NCBI RefSeq assembly: GCF_003353175.1
Contig: NZ_QHKS01000002.1
Coordinates: 124,001-188,000, forward strand
Origin: Paraburkholderia lacunae
GTDB lineage: Bacteria > Pseudomonadota > Gammaproteobacteria > Burkholderiales > Burkholderiaceae
Direction: 5' to 3'
Length of the DNA stretch: 64,000 bases
This document shows positions 19,384 through 29,367 of this stretch, piece by piece. Within the stretch, counting starts at the first letter, position 1, and the number at the start of each line of letters is the position of its first letter. A program made the translations under genes and the position numbers. The notes beneath the pieces are model-generated. The model ran no database searches. It saw only the letters and a program-made list of their open reading frames with translations, and was not told the origin of the DNA.

Positions 19384-20181
19384 CTAGCCGTTCGCCTTCA
19401 CCACCGCTCGCGCTGCCAGCACCGGTATCAGATGCGCGCGATAGTCGGCGCTCGCGTGCATGTCAGTGTTCAGGTCGGTTGCCGGCACGGTGACCGCGCG
19501 CGCGGCCTCGGGCGTGAAATTCGCCGTCAGCGCGCTTTCCAGCTCCGGCACGCGAAATACCGAAGCCGCCGCGCCCGTCACCGCGACGCGCACGCCGCTT
19601 GCAAACTTGGCGACGAACACGCCGACCAGCGCGAAGTGCGAAGCCGGGTTGTCGAATTTCTCGTAGGCCGCCCGTTCGGGCACAGGAAACTCGACGGCGG
19701 TGATCAGCTCGTCGGGCGCCAACGCGGTCTCGTACATGCCGACGAAGAAATCGCCCGACGCAATCCGCCGCCGGTCCGTGACGATGGTGGCGTCCAGACC
19801 CATCGCCGCCGCCGGATAGCATGCCGCGGGATCGTTGTTCGCGAGCGAGCCGCCGATCGTGCCGAGCGCGCGCACCTGGCGATCGCCGATGTGCGCGGCG
19901 AGATTCGCGAGCGCGGGCAACACGCGCCGAAGCCCGGCGTGCTCCGCCACGTCCGCATGACAGACGGCGGCGCCGATCGTCACCGTTTTTGCGTCGACGG
20001 TGATCGCCTTGAGCGCCGGGATCCGCGTCACGTCGATCAGTTGCGAGGGTTGCGCGAGACGCAGGCGCATGGTCGGCAACAGACTTTGTCCGCCGGCGAT
20101 GAACTTCGCTTCGCTGTCGGCTGCGATGGCCGCGGCGGCCCCTTTGGGATCCGTCGCGCGTTGATACTCGAATGCATACAT
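19384..20181 (-). CDS. coxM: Molybdenum hydroxylase FAD-binding medium subunit
   Basis: The 265-residue flavoprotein subunit has the two FAD-binding stretches of the CO dehydrogenase/xanthine dehydrogenase family: AGGQSLLPTMRLRLAQP (residues about 31-47) and GTIGGSLANNDPAACYP (about 111-127). It receives electrons from the [2Fe-2S] subunit. It starts 23 bp after the large-subunit gene, giving the order S-L-M. Confidence 0.95.
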   Translation of the reverse strand: MYAFEYQRATDPKGAAAAIAADSEAKFIAGGQSLLPTMRLRLAQPSQLIDVTRIPALKAITVDAKTVTIGAAVCHADVAEHAGLRRVLPALANLAAHIGDRQVRALGTIGGSLANNDPAACYPAAAMGLDATIVTDRRRIASGDFFVGMYETALAPDELITAVEFPVPERAAYEKFDNPASHFALVGVFVAKFASGVRVAVTGAAASVFRVPELESALTANFTPEAARAVTVPATDLNTDMHASADYRAHLIPVLAARAVVKANG

Positions 20182-20204
20182 GTCGAATGCTCCCGCTCAG
20201 AATC

Positions 20205-22589
20205 TCAGTTGGGTTGGCTCGCGGCGCGAATCGCGGACCACACGCGATGCGGCGTCGCCGGCATTTGCAGGTCGGTCACGCCGAGCGGCGCGAGCGCGTC
20301 GATGATCGCGTTGATCACCGCCGGCGGCGAGCCGATCGCACCCGCCTCGCCGCAACCTTTCACGCCGAGCGGGTTGTGCGTGCACGGCGTGCCCTTCGCG
20401 GTTTCGACGGTGAAATCCGGCAGATCGGACGCATGCGGCATCGCGTAATCCATGTACGAGCCGGACAGCAGCTGGCCGCTCTCGTTGTCGTACACGCAGC
20501 GCTCCAGCATCGCCTGACCGATGCCCTGTGCCAGTCCGCCATGCACCTGGCCTTCGACGATCATCGGGTTGATCACGTTGCCGAAATCGTCGACCGCGGT
20601 GAACCGCTGGATCTGGCTGACGCCCGTCTCAGGATCGACCTCGATCTCGCAGATATACGCGCCCGCCGGATAGGTGAAGTTGCTTGGATCGTAGAACGCG
20701 CTTTCCTCGAGGCCCGGTTCGAGCACGTCGAGCGGATAGTTGTGCGGCACATAGGCGGCCAGCGAGATATCGGCGAACGCCTTGGTGCGATCGGTGCCCG
20801 CGACGCGGAACACGCCGTCCTTGAACTCGATGTCTTCCACCGCGGCTTCGAGCAGATGCGCGGCGATTTTCTTCGCCTTGGCTTCGACCTTGTCGAGCGC
20901 CTTCATGATCGCGGAGCCGCCGACCGCGATCGAGCGCGAACCATACGTGCCCATGCCGAACGGAATGCGGCCGGTGTCGCCGTGCACGATCTCGACGCTT
21001 TCCAGCGCAATGCCGAGCCGGTCCGCCACCACTTGCGCGAAGGTCGTCTCGTGGCCCTGGCCATGACTGTGCGAGCCGGTGAACACGGTGACCGTGCCGG
21101 TCGGATGCACACGAATCTGGCCGACTTCGAACAGCCCCGCGCGTGCGCCCAAGGCACCCGCGATGTTCGACGGCGCCAGTCCGCAGGCTTCGATGTAGCA
21201 CGAGTAGCCGAGGCCGCGGCGCTTGCCGTTCCTTTCGGATTCCTGCCTGCGGGCTTCGAAGCCCTTTACGTCCGCGAGTTCGAGCGAGCGTGCGAGGATC
21301 GTGTCGTAGTCGCCGGTATCGTAGGTGAGGCCGACCGGCGTCGCATACGGAAAGGTGCGGATGAAATTGCGGCGGCGGATTTCGGCAGGATCGAGCTTCA
21401 TCTCGCGCGCCGCGGTTTCAACCAGACGCTCGACGACATACGTCGCTTCGGGACGACCCGCGCCGCGATACGCGTCGACGGGAACGGTGTTGGTGAAGAC
21501 CGCTTTCACCTCGGCATAGATGGCGGGCGTCGCGTACTGTCCGGCGAGCAGCGTTGCGTACAGGATGGTCGGCACGCTCGAGGCGAACGTCGACAGATAC
21601 GCGCCCATGTTGGCGATCGTATGGATGCGCATGGCGAGGAACTTGCCGTCGGCATCCAGGGCCAGCTCGGCTTTGGTCACGTGATCGCGGCCGTGCGCAT
21701 CCGAGACGAACGCTTCCGAACGCTCGGCGGTCCATTTGACAGGCCGGCGAATCTTCTTCGAGGCCCACGTCAGCGCGACGTCTTCGGCGTACAGGAAGAT
21801 CTTCGACCCAAAGCCGCCGCCGACGTCCGGCGCGATGATGCGCAGTTTCGATTCCGGCAGCGACAGCACGAACGCGGCCATCAGCAAACGCTCCACGTGC
21901 GGATTCTGATTCGCGACGTAGACCGTGTAGCTGTCGTCTTGCGGCGAATAGCTCGCGTTGACCGCGCGCGGTTCGATCGCGTTCGGGATCAGGCGGTTGT
22001 TGACGATGTCGAGCGTGGTGACGTGCGCGGCTTTGGCGAACGCTGCGTCGGTTGCGGCTTTGTCGCCGTGGCCCCAGTTGTAGCAGACGTTGCCGGGGAC
22101 TTCGTCGTGGACCGCCGGTTGGCCGGGGTCCGCCGCATGCGCCGTGTCGACGACGGCGGGCAGCACGTCATAGTCGACTTCGATCAGCTCGGCGGCGTCT
22201 TTCGCGGCCTTGATCGAATCGGCGATCACGAGCGCGACCTGGTCGCCGACGTGGCGCACTTTCGTATGCGCGATCACCGGATGGGGCGGCTCGTTCATCG
22301 GCTTGCCGTCGGTGCTGTGGATGAGCCAGCCGCACGGCAGGCCGCCGACCTTGTCGGCGGCCATGTCCGCGCCGGTGAAGATCGCGATCACGCCGGGCGA
22401 CTGTTTGGCCGCGGCGGTGTCGATGCGGTTGATTTTCGCGTGTGCGTGCGGCGAGCGCAGGAACACGGCGTAGGTTTGCTGGGGCAGGACAACGTCGTCG
22501 GTGTATTGGCCGTTGCCGGTCAGGAAGCGATAGTCTTCCTTACGTTCTACGGATGCGCCGATCAGGCTGTGTGTTTCGGGGGCGTTCAT
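20205..22589 (-). CDS. coxL: Molybdopterin-binding large subunit, form II CO-dehydrogenase-like
   Basis: The 794-residue catalytic subunit binds molybdopterin cytosine dinucleotide. It starts with [20 protein letters not shown], the usual N-terminus, and has GGGFGSK and the C-terminal [17 protein letters not shown] segment with the catalytic glutamate. The active-site loop reads AYRGAGR, the form II signature, rather than the AYxCSFR of proven form I CO dehydrogenases, whose cysteine binds copper. Form II enzymes may oxidise CO poorly or use another substrate. A long open frame on the opposite strand is a coding shadow. Confidence 0.95.
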   Translation of the reverse strand: MNAPETHSLIGASVERKEDYRFLTGNGQYTDDVVLPQQTYAVFLRSPHAHAKINRIDTAAAKQSPGVIAIFTGADMAADKVGGLPCGWLIHSTDGKPMNEPPHPVIAHTKVRHVGDQVALVIADSIKAAKDAAELIEVDYDVLPAVVDTAHAADPGQPAVHDEVPGNVCYNWGHGDKAATDAAFAKAAHVTTLDIVNNRLIPNAIEPRAVNASYSPQDDSYTVYVANQNPHVERLLMAAFVLSLPESKLRIIAPDVGGGFGSKIFLYAEDVALTWASKKIRRPVKWTAERSEAFVSDAHGRDHVTKAELALDADGKFLAMRIHTIANMGAYLSTFASSVPTILYATLLAGQYATPAIYAEVKAVFTNTVPVDAYRGAGRPEATYVVERLVETAAREMKLDPAEIRRRNFIRTFPYATPVGLTYDTGDYDTILARSLELADVKGFEARRQESERNGKRRGLGYSCYIEACGLAPSNIAGALGARAGLFEVGQIRVHPTGTVTVFTGSHSHGQGHETTFAQVVADRLGIALESVEIVHGDTGRIPFGMGTYGSRSIAVGGSAIMKALDKVEAKAKKIAAHLLEAAVEDIEFKDGVFRVAGTDRTKAFADISLAAYVPHNYPLDVLEPGLEESAFYDPSNFTYPAGAYICEIEVDPETGVSQIQRFTAVDDFGNVINPMIVEGQVHGGLAQGIGQAMLERCVYDNESGQLLSGSYMDYAMPHASDLPDFTVETAKGTPCTHNPLGVKGCGEAGAIGSPPAVINAIIDALAPLGVTDLQMPATPHRVWSAIRAASQPN

Positions 22590-22599
22590 CGTCGGCTCC

Positions 22600-23118
22600 T
22601 CAGGCGGTTGCTTGGGCGGTGGCCGACGCGCCGGCGTGGGCGGTGCCGGAGGACTTCATACCGGCCGCACCTTCGAGCACGGCTTTGACGATGTTGTGAT
22701 ATCCCGTACAGCGGCACAGATTGCCGTCGAGCTCGGCGCGCACGTCGTCGCCGGTGAGCTCGGGGTGGCGTTGCACGAGCGCGATGGCGCTCATCACCAT
22801 CCCCGGCGTGCAGAAGCCGCACTGCAAGCCATGACAGTGTTTGAAAGCCGCTTGCATCGGATGCAGGGCGCCGTCTTTCGCGAGCCCTTCGATGGTGGTG
22901 ACTTCTGCGCCCTCGGCCTGGACCGCGAGGATGTTGCAGGATTTGATCGCCCGGCCGTTCAGGTGGACCGTGCACGCGCCGCACTGAGCCGTATCGCAAC
23001 CGATGTGCGTGCCCGTCAGGCGGAGTTGATCGCGAAGGAACTGGACAAGCAGGGTGTTAGCTTCGATTGATGCGCTGATGGGCGCGCCGTTCACCGTCAG
23101 ACTGATGCTGATCGCCAT
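22600..23118 (-). CDS. coxS: Molybdenum hydroxylase [2Fe-2S] small subunit
   Basis: The 172-residue subunit carries two [2Fe-2S] clusters: a plant-ferredoxin type ([16 protein letters not shown]) and a second (CGFCTPGM with CRCTGYHNI). It starts at ATG 23118 with the core [16 protein letters not shown]. It is the first gene of the operon and ends 10 bp before coxL. The C-terminus is an alanine/threonine-rich tail. Confidence 0.95.
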   Translation of the reverse strand: MAISISLTVNGAPISASIEANTLLVQFLRDQLRLTGTHIGCDTAQCGACTVHLNGRAIKSCNILAVQAEGAEVTTIEGLAKDGALHPMQAAFKHCHGLQCGFCTPGMVMSAIALVQRHPELTGDDVRAELDGNLCRCTGYHNIVKAVLEGAAGMKSSGTAHAGASATAQATA

Positions 23119-23336
23119 GGAGTGTCTCCTGATGGGGTGAGATCGGACCTTTTTGTTTCTTGCCTTCGGCTGCCACTTCGCGGGGTCCGATGCGGGGTTT
23201 TTCTCTTTTTTATGGGTCTGCCGAAAAGTAAAGCACAAATCGGGCGGTGGCGCTATGAGGGGAAGTGTGTTGGGTTCTTCTGCGCGCGCCGCAGGCACAT
23301 AGACCAGTGCGGCCGCCAGGGAAGAAAACCAGAACC

Positions 23337-24734
23337 TCAGCGCGTAGGCGCTAACTTCGAATTCCGGCGTGAATAGCCAAAATAAATGACCATGCCAATG
23401 AGAAGCCAAACCACGAACGCCACCCAGGTCACCGCCTGAAGATTGGCCATCAGAAACAGACAGAAAGCCACGGCCAGCATCGGCACGACCGGCACGCCGG
23501 GGCAGCGGAACGCGCGCGGCAACTCGGGATGCGTCTTGCGCAAGACGAGAACCGCGATCGACACCATCGAAAACGCGGCCAGCGTGCCGATGTTGATCAG
23601 CTCAGCCAACACGTTCAACGGCACCAGCGCGCCAATCAGGCCAAAGACAATCCCCACCAGCCACGTAGTCAGGAACGGCGTAGCGAACTTCGGATGCACG
23701 CGCGAAAGCCGCGCTGGCAACAACCCGTCCCGCGACATCGCGAAGATCACCCGCGTCTGGCCATAAGCCATCACCAGAATCACCGTCAGCATGCCCAGCA
23801 CGGCGCCAAGGTCGATAAAACCGGCCACCCACTTCTGACCCGCAACCTGTAACGCATAGGACACCGGGTGAGAAATATTGGCGAACTGCGTCGACGGCAC
23901 GATCCCCGTGACCACGCCCGCCACGGCCACATACAACACGGCGCACACGCCCAGCGACGCAATGATCCCGATCGGCAGATCGCGCCTGGGATTCTTTACT
24001 TCCTCCGCGGCGGAAGAAACCGAATCGAAACCGATGAACGCGAAGAACATCACCGCCGCGGCGCCGAATACACCATTCCAGCCGTTCGGCATGAACGGAT
24101 GCCAATTCGCCGGGCTCACGTGAAATACGCCGACTGCAATCACCAGCAACACCACGACAACCTTGATCGCCACCATGATGTTGTTGATCCGCGCGGATTC
24201 GCGCACGCCGACTGACAACAGCGCAGTAATTGCCATCATCACGAGGAACGCGGGCAGATTGAAGAGCGTCTCGTGGCCGGGCAAAGCGCCCGGCGCCGCC
24301 GACAGCGCCACCGGCAGCGTGAGCCCAAAGCCCGCCAGCAACGATTGCAGGTAGCCCGACCAGCCGACCGACACAGCCGAAGTCGCCAGCCCATACTCGA
24401 GCATCAAGTCCCAGCCGATGATCCACGCGGCCAGCTCGCCGAGCGTAGCGTACGAGTACGTGTAGATGGAGCCCGCGACCGGAATCGTCGACGCGAATTC
24501 GGCGTAGGCGAGCGCGGCAAAGCCGCACGCGAGCGCCGCGATCAGGAACGAGATCATCAGCGCCGGGCCGGCCTGGACCGCGCCTGTGCCGGTCAGCACG
24601 AAAATGCCGGTGCCGATGATGGCGCCCACCCCGAGGAAGGTCAGATCGAGTGCGCCGAGGGCTTTTTTGAGGCCGGCGCTCTGAGCGCTCGCCGCGAGCA
24701 TGTGCTCCACGCTCTTCTTGCGAAACAGGGACAT
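23337..24734 (-). CDS. APC-family amino acid permease (cationic amino acid transporter type)
   Basis: The 465-residue protein has about 12 membrane segments and the APC signature at its start: FLGVGAIIGTGIFVLTGTGA (residues about 36-55). FFAFIGFDSVSSAAEEVKNP is the conserved motif of the YfnA/CAT subgroup, which usually moves cationic or broad neutral amino acids. The ATG at 24734 is chosen for its GGAG site. It is separated from coxS by about 220 bp and is not part of that operon. Confidence 0.9.
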   Translation of the reverse strand: MSLFRKKSVEHMLAASAQSAGLKKALGALDLTFLGVGAIIGTGIFVLTGTGAVQAGPALMISFLIAALACGFAALAYAEFASTIPVAGSIYTYSYATLGELAAWIIGWDLMLEYGLATSAVSVGWSGYLQSLLAGFGLTLPVALSAAPGALPGHETLFNLPAFLVMMAITALLSVGVRESARINNIMVAIKVVVVLLVIAVGVFHVSPANWHPFMPNGWNGVFGAAAVMFFAFIGFDSVSSAAEEVKNPRRDLPIGIIASLGVCAVLYVAVAGVVTGIVPSTQFANISHPVSYALQVAGQKWVAGFIDLGAVLGMLTVILVMAYGQTRVIFAMSRDGLLPARLSRVHPKFATPFLTTWLVGIVFGLIGALVPLNVLAELINIGTLAAFSMVSIAVLVLRKTHPELPRAFRCPGVPVVPMLAVAFCLFLMANLQAVTWVAFVVWLLIGMVIYFGYSRRNSKLAPTR

Positions 24735-24870
24735 TAGCGGGGGTCTCCGGTAGTGCACGCATCTTGCGCGCCGAATGTCGGGAAACCCGCGATTTTAACG
24801 GATGCGCGCCGTTGCCCCGCTTGGGGACAGTGCTTTCTGGCGCCGTGCGGTGGGAGGAAGGCGGCCGGTC

Positions 24871-25527
24871 TCAGCCCGTCATCGCCGGATTCAGGTCGAC
24901 GAGACGGTTGCTCATCACATAGAAGGTCAGCTCCGCGTTGTTGCGCAGCTTCATCTTTTCGAGCAGCCGGGTCCGGTAGACGCTGACCGTCTTCACCGAC
25001 AACGATAGCGCCGTGGCGATGTCGGTCAGCCGTTTGCCTGACGCCAGCATGCACAGCGTCTGATATTCGCGATCGGAGAGCTTTTCGTGTGGCAATTGCT
25101 CGCCGTCGAATGAGACGTAATCGGCCAGCGCTTCGGCCATCGCCGGGCTGACGTATTTGCGGCCCGCCGCGACCTGCTGGATCGCTCCGATCATCTGCGC
25201 GGCGTCGACCGTTTTCGACAGGTAGCCGGCGGCGCCCGCCTTCAAGGCGCGCACGGCGTACTGGTCTTCGCGGTACATCGAGAACATCAGTACGGCCACG
25301 CGCGGCGTCTTGCGCTTCAGACGCTTGAGCACTTCGACGCCGTTCATGTCGGGCAGCGAAATGTCGAGCAGCACCACGTCATAGCTGCGTTTGGCGACTT
25401 CGTCGAGCGCTTCGGCGCCGCTTTTCGCCTCGGTGACTTCGCGCGCCACGCCGCGGTCGAGCAGCAACTGGCGGACGCCTTGGCGGACCACCGCGTGGTC
25501 GTCGGCGAGCAGGATGCGCAGGCTCAT
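24871..25527 (-). CDS. NarL/FixJ-type two-component response regulator
   Basis: The 218-residue protein has a receiver domain (LLADDHAVVRQG at the N-terminus, phospho-acceptor Asp in VVLLDISLPDMNGVEVL, lysine in YLSKTVDA) and a LuxR-type helix-turn-helix (LSDREYQTLCMLASGK, then SVKTVSVYRTRLLEKM). It begins 10 bp after the histidine-kinase stop and forms a pair with it. Twin GTAAC palindromes upstream of the kinase may be its binding site. Confidence 0.95.
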   Translation of the reverse strand: MSLRILLADDHAVVRQGVRQLLLDRGVAREVTEAKSGAEALDEVAKRSYDVVLLDISLPDMNGVEVLKRLKRKTPRVAVLMFSMYREDQYAVRALKAGAAGYLSKTVDAAQMIGAIQQVAAGRKYVSPAMAEALADYVSFDGEQLPHEKLSDREYQTLCMLASGKRLTDIATALSLSVKTVSVYRTRLLEKMKLRNNAELTFYVMSNRLVDLNPAMTG

Positions 25528-25537
25528 GACGGCGTAC

Positions 25538-26491
25538 TCACGATTGAAGTGCTTGGCGGTCGGCGTCCGGCGCGCTCGCCAGCACCGCGTCCCACGCAAA
25601 GCGCGCATACACGGTGGTGCCGCGCATGTCGTTGCCGCTCTCGCCGCGGCGGCCGCCACTGCGCCGGACGCTGCCGATGCGCAGCGTGCCGTCGAAGGCG
25701 GCGCAGCGCGCGCGCATGCCGCTCAGGCCGAAATGGCCGAGGCGGGTGCGGGCGTTACGCGTCAAGCCGATGCCGTCGTCGCTGACGATCAGCGTCAGAT
25801 GACGGCGGCTGGTTTCGAGCCGCACGTCGGCGGCTTCGGCGCGCGCGTGCCTGGCGATATTGTTCAATGCTTCCTGGGCGACCCGGAACACGGCGAGCGT
25901 CGCGTCGGCGGGCAGACGTGTGAGCCGCACGTCTGCGGCGCAGACAAAACTCGTGCGCAATTGGGTGCGCGTGGCGAAGTCGCCGGTCCATTGCGCCAGC
26001 GCGCTGACGATGCCGGCATCCAGCGACGGTGCATGCAACTCCGCCACGGCCTGGCGGCTCGCGATGCAGACAGCGTCGAGCGAACGGTTTGCGACTTCGA
26101 GCGCGGCGGCGCATTGCGGCGGCGCGTCGGCGGGCAGCCAGGTTTCGACGCTGGCGAGCGCAAAGCGAGTGGCGGTCAACTCGGCGCCCACGCCGTCATG
26201 CAGCTCGCGCGCCACGTGGCGGCAGGCCGCTTCCTGCGCCTGCACGAGTTCGGCCGAGAGTTCGCGCACGCGAGCGTGCAGCCGCGCCAGTTCGCGCTCG
26301 GCGGCGGATGACGGTGCGGATTGCCGCGCGGCGCGGCGGCGCAGCGATGCGGAGGTCGAAACTGAGGCCGAAGCGGCGTGCCGGGCCGTGACGTCGGCCG
26401 CGCAAGAGCCCGCCGCGGCCGCAACGACCCCATCACGGCCCAGAGAGGGCGGAATGGGCGCACTGAACGGGACGACAGTCGACGTATCCAT
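25538..26491 (-). CDS. Soluble NarX/UhpB-type sensor histidine kinase
   Basis: The 317-residue kinase has a HisKA_3 dimerisation/phosphoacceptor region with HVARELHDGVGAELTATRF and a HATPase domain (N box in AQEALNNIARHA, G1 DDGIGL, and GHFGLSGMRARC). There is no transmembrane segment and the N-terminal 75 residues are low-complexity, so it probably senses a cytoplasmic or partner-borne signal. The start at ATG 26491 has a GAGGG site; the upstream open frame is not family-like. Confidence 0.9.
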   Translation of the reverse strand: MDTSTVVPFSAPIPPSLGRDGVVAAAAGSCAADVTARHAASASVSTSASLRRRAARQSAPSSAAERELARLHARVRELSAELVQAQEAACRHVARELHDGVGAELTATRFALASVETWLPADAPPQCAAALEVANRSLDAVCIASRQAVAELHAPSLDAGIVSALAQWTGDFATRTQLRTSFVCAADVRLTRLPADATLAVFRVAQEALNNIARHARAEAADVRLETSRRHLTLIVSDDGIGLTRNARTRLGHFGLSGMRARCAAFDGTLRIGSVRRSGGRRGESGNDMRGTTVYARFAWDAVLASAPDADRQALQS

Positions 26492-26633
26492 GACTTTCCC
26501 TCTCAGGAAGCGGTGCGGACGACGAAGCGGGCGTGCGTCGGCGGCGCGAAGACGAAAGAACGCATGCGAGTCTCTGGCCTCCAGATATGCCCGCGATGCC
26601 AATGGCACGACGGGTAAATTGCTACAGCGCGGC

Positions 26634-26657
26634 GTAACGAAAGTTACATTCGGTAAC
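26634..26657. promoter_or_regulatory. Overlapping GTAAC palindromes upstream of the kinase gene
   Basis: GTAAC-GAAA-GTTAC (26634-26647) shares its right half with GTTAC-ATTCG-GTAAC (26643-26657), making alternating half-sites about 9-10 bp apart. This is about 145 bp upstream of the kinase ATG. The TTACATT half-site resembles NarL-type TACYYMT heptamers, so it may be an autoregulatory operator. Confidence 0.45.
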
Positions 26658-27106
26658 AAATGGATCGTACGACGACAGGCATGTCAAAGCGACCGATCAT
26701 GCGCCGCGATGATATCTCAAAAAAAGAAAAAAATGCAGGTGCACCAAGGGTTAGCGCCAATATTTCACGCAACGGTTGATGTCCGGCGACGTCGTGCTTG
26801 TAGGAATAACACCGACGACAAATGTCAAACCATCAAACGGTATTTGTAACGGAAGAACGTCTGTGGCGCAGGTCGCCATTCGGTGGGCGCGCGGCGTAGC
26901 CGCCACGCGTCGCGCAGAGTCGGCACATCGGTGCGCCACGCCTTCAGGACGACGGAGATGGCGAGGCCTTCGGCGTCGGCGAGGGTTCACAAGCGTTTCG
27001 CCCGTGTGCGCTTGTTGGCCAATCCGACGTCTGACGCAATAAAAAAGGAGCCCGAAGGCTCCTTTTCGCTGAGTACGCGGCGGCGGCCGCGGATCGGAAC
27101 GTCCGC
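26658..27106. other. Intergenic region between the kinase operon and fpr
   Basis: No gene is evident. The stretch includes an A-rich segment near 26720-26735, several short arginine-rich open frames and, at its right end, the terminator that belongs to fpr. Confidence 0.5.
27041..27066 (-). terminator. Intrinsic terminator of fpr
   Basis: AAAAGGAGCC and GGCTCCTTTT pair across a CGAA loop. On the minus strand the stem is followed by a T6 run. It lies 40 bp after the fpr stop. Confidence 0.93.
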
Positions 27107-27877
27107 TCAGCCCACAAATGCCTTTTCGACCACGTAGTGGCCCGGCGAGTTGTTGCTGCCTTCCTGGAAGCCCAGCTTGTCCAGCAGTTCGCGCGTGTCG
27201 CGCAGCATGTGCGGGCTGCCGCACAGCATCACGCGGTCGTTTTCGAGCGAGAAGCCCGGTACGCCGAGGTCGGCGAACAGCTTTTCGGTTTCGATCAGTT
27301 CAGTGATGCGGCCGCGGTTCTGGAACGCTTCGCGCGTGACGGTGGGGTAGTACAGCAGCTTTTCCTGTACCAGTTCGCCCAGATGTTCGTGAGCCGGCAG
27401 GTGATCCGTGATGTATTCCTTGTACGCCAGCTCGTCGACGAAACGGCAGGTGTGCGTCAGGATCACGCGCTCGTAGCGGTCGTAAATGTCCGGATCCTTG
27501 ATGATCGACATGAACGGCGCGAGACCCGTGCCGGTGGACAACAGCCACAGCGTCTTGCCCGGCAGCAGGTTGTCGGCCATCAGCGTGCCGACCGGCTTCT
27601 TGCCGATCAGGACTTCGTCGCCGACCTTCAGATGCTGCAAACGCGACGTGAGCGGGCCGTCCTGCACCTTGATGCTCAGGAATTCGAGGTGCTCTTCATA
27701 GTTCGCGCTCGCGAGGCTGTAGGCGCGGAGCAGCGGCTTGCCGTCGACTTCGAGGCCTACCATCGTGAACTGGCCATTTTCGAACCGGAACGACGGATCG
27801 CGCGTGCAGGTGAAGCTGAAAAGCGTATCGGTCCAGTGATGGACGCTCAGGACGGTTTGTGGATTCAGGTTGCTCAT
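27107..27877 (-). CDS. fpr: Ferredoxin--NADP+ reductase
   Basis: The 256-residue flavoenzyme matches the bacterial Fpr family. It has the FAD motif RAYSLAS (about residues 52-58), the NADP-binding STGTGLAPF and CGSPHM, and the C-terminal HYVVEKAFVG ending in a short tail after the conserved aromatic/valine. It exchanges electrons between NADPH and ferredoxin or flavodoxin and is often part of the oxidative stress response. It is transcribed alone and ended by a clear terminator. Confidence 0.96.
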   Translation of the reverse strand: MSNLNPQTVLSVHHWTDTLFSFTCTRDPSFRFENGQFTMVGLEVDGKPLLRAYSLASANYEEHLEFLSIKVQDGPLTSRLQHLKVGDEVLIGKKPVGTLMADNLLPGKTLWLLSTGTGLAPFMSIIKDPDIYDRYERVILTHTCRFVDELAYKEYITDHLPAHEHLGELVQEKLLYYPTVTREAFQNRGRITELIETEKLFADLGVPGFSLENDRVMLCGSPHMLRDTRELLDKLGFQEGSNNSPGHYVVEKAFVG

Positions 27878-28508
27878 GGCTTCTTGGATAGTGCGAAAAC
27901 AAAGGCGGCCAGTCGTTTTAGCCGGCCGGCACGGCAAGGGCAATGCTGCGCTAACCCGTGGTCGGGAATCACGCGTAATCCGCTATTTTACCGCGACCGC
28001 TGCCTGAGGGCTGCGGCGCGGCGGTTGAGCGCGATAACTGTGGTCAAGCGGGTTACCGGACCTTGAAGCGTTGGCGCCGGCTGTCGGTACTGTCGGTACA
28101 ACCGGGCGCCGCGAAGTACGTTGGCGTGGATGCAGCCGCGCTTCAGTCGGGGTACGGCGATGGGCGAAAGCCGCGCAGGGCGGCTGCCATCGGCTGTCCG
28201 GCATGCGCCGGATAGGCGCGCCGCGCGGGCAACATTATCGCGATGATACCGAAACCCGCCGTGCGGCGCAGCATTGACCCTGCTGACGAAACTGGCAAAC
28301 CCGTGTGAAACCGGCGGAAAGCTCGGAAATCGGCATGGAAAGGCAAGATGCGCAGCGCTAGCACGGCGGGTTCTGTTTGCGCTGCGCAGTGGTGCCGTTT
28401 TGGTACACAAAGATAGGGCGGCGGCTCTTCGAATCGCTGAAATCCGCGGCTGCATGCGGGTTGTAGCGGTTCGCAATTTGATTACGCCGAGGCTACCGCC
28501 CTCGCCAC
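27878..28508. other. Gene-free stretch of about 630 bp
   Basis: No frame is convincing. Two features are visible: a direct duplication CTGTCGGTA x2 near 28080-28098, and a perfect 9-bp inverted repeat TGCGCAGCG (28349-28357) with CGCTGCGCA (28380-28388). Sequence just right of 27877 should contain the fpr promoter. Confidence 0.5.
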
Positions 28509-29309
28509 TCATTCGACCCGCAAGCGCGCCATATACGGCAAGTGATCCGATAACCACGCCGTTTCCTGGGTCGGTTGGATCCATTCGATCGGCTGCATGC
28601 CGCGCACGAACATCTTGTCGAGCGCGAGCGCCGGCGAGAAAGCCGGGAACGTCCGGCCCGATTCGCCGAGCAACGTCGCGACTTCGTGCAAGCCATGCTC
28701 GCCGAAGAGCGGCACCGAGTCGTTGCGCCAGTCGTTGAAGTCGCCGGCGAGCACCAATGGACCCTCCGGCGCTTCCTTCGCGATCCAGTGGGCGATCCAG
28801 TTCATCTGCCGCAAACGCGCCGAGCGCGTGAGCGCCAGGTGCGCGCACAGCAGCGTGACCGAATGGCCGCCGAAGGTGGCCCGCGCCACCAGCAAACCGC
28901 GTTTCTCGAAGCGATGCGCGGAGATATCCCAGCGTCCGCCGAGATCGAGCGGATGCGGCGACAGGATCGCATTGCCATGCCGCCACGACGGCTTGAAGAC
29001 ATTCGGCCCGAGCGCGATTTCCAGTTCCAGCGCGCGTGCAATCTCGGTGGCCTGGCAGTGCCAGACGTCGTCCAAAGGATCGACGGTGAGCGGTGCACCG
29101 AATCCGGATGAGAGCACCGGCGACGGCATGCGCCGCGCCATCGCTTCCTGTAGAAAGTACGCGTCCGCATGGGTCGACTGAACCCAGCGCTGCATCGCCT
29201 GCCAGGCTTGAAAACCAAGCGGCGTGCGGCCTTTATGCAGGTTCCAGCTCACCGCAATGAAATCCTTGGGCGCTACGCTCTCGCGGATCAATTCTTTGGG
29301 GTTTCGCAT
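28509..29309 (-). CDS. Endonuclease/exonuclease/phosphatase (EEP) family protein
   Basis: The 266-residue protein shows the EEP fold motifs in order: AVSWNLHKGR (about residues 20-29), QEAM, LLCAHLAL, LAGDFNDWRND and the terminal SDHLPYMARLR with the catalytic histidine. Members hydrolyse phosphodiester or phosphomonoester bonds in nucleic acids, lipids or inositol phosphates. There is no signal peptide or membrane segment, so it is cytoplasmic. The substrate is unknown. Confidence 0.9.
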   Translation of the reverse strand: MRNPKELIRESVAPKDFIAVSWNLHKGRTPLGFQAWQAMQRWVQSTHADAYFLQEAMARRMPSPVLSSGFGAPLTVDPLDDVWHCQATEIARALELEIALGPNVFKPSWRHGNAILSPHPLDLGGRWDISAHRFEKRGLLVARATFGGHSVTLLCAHLALTRSARLRQMNWIAHWIAKEAPEGPLVLAGDFNDWRNDSVPLFGEHGLHEVATLLGESGRTFPAFSPALALDKMFVRGMQPIEWIQPTQETAWLSDHLPYMARLRVE

Positions 29310-29367
29310 GCCGCGTTATCCACGTGTTCTGTTTGAGGGCTTCAGTTGTTAGCTTCAGTTATCCGCT

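Noticed and set aside
20172..22688. An 838-residue plus-strand open frame opposite coxL
   Set aside because: It exactly mirrors coxL codon structure and is an antisense shadow; its product is Arg/Val/Asp-rich with no domain.
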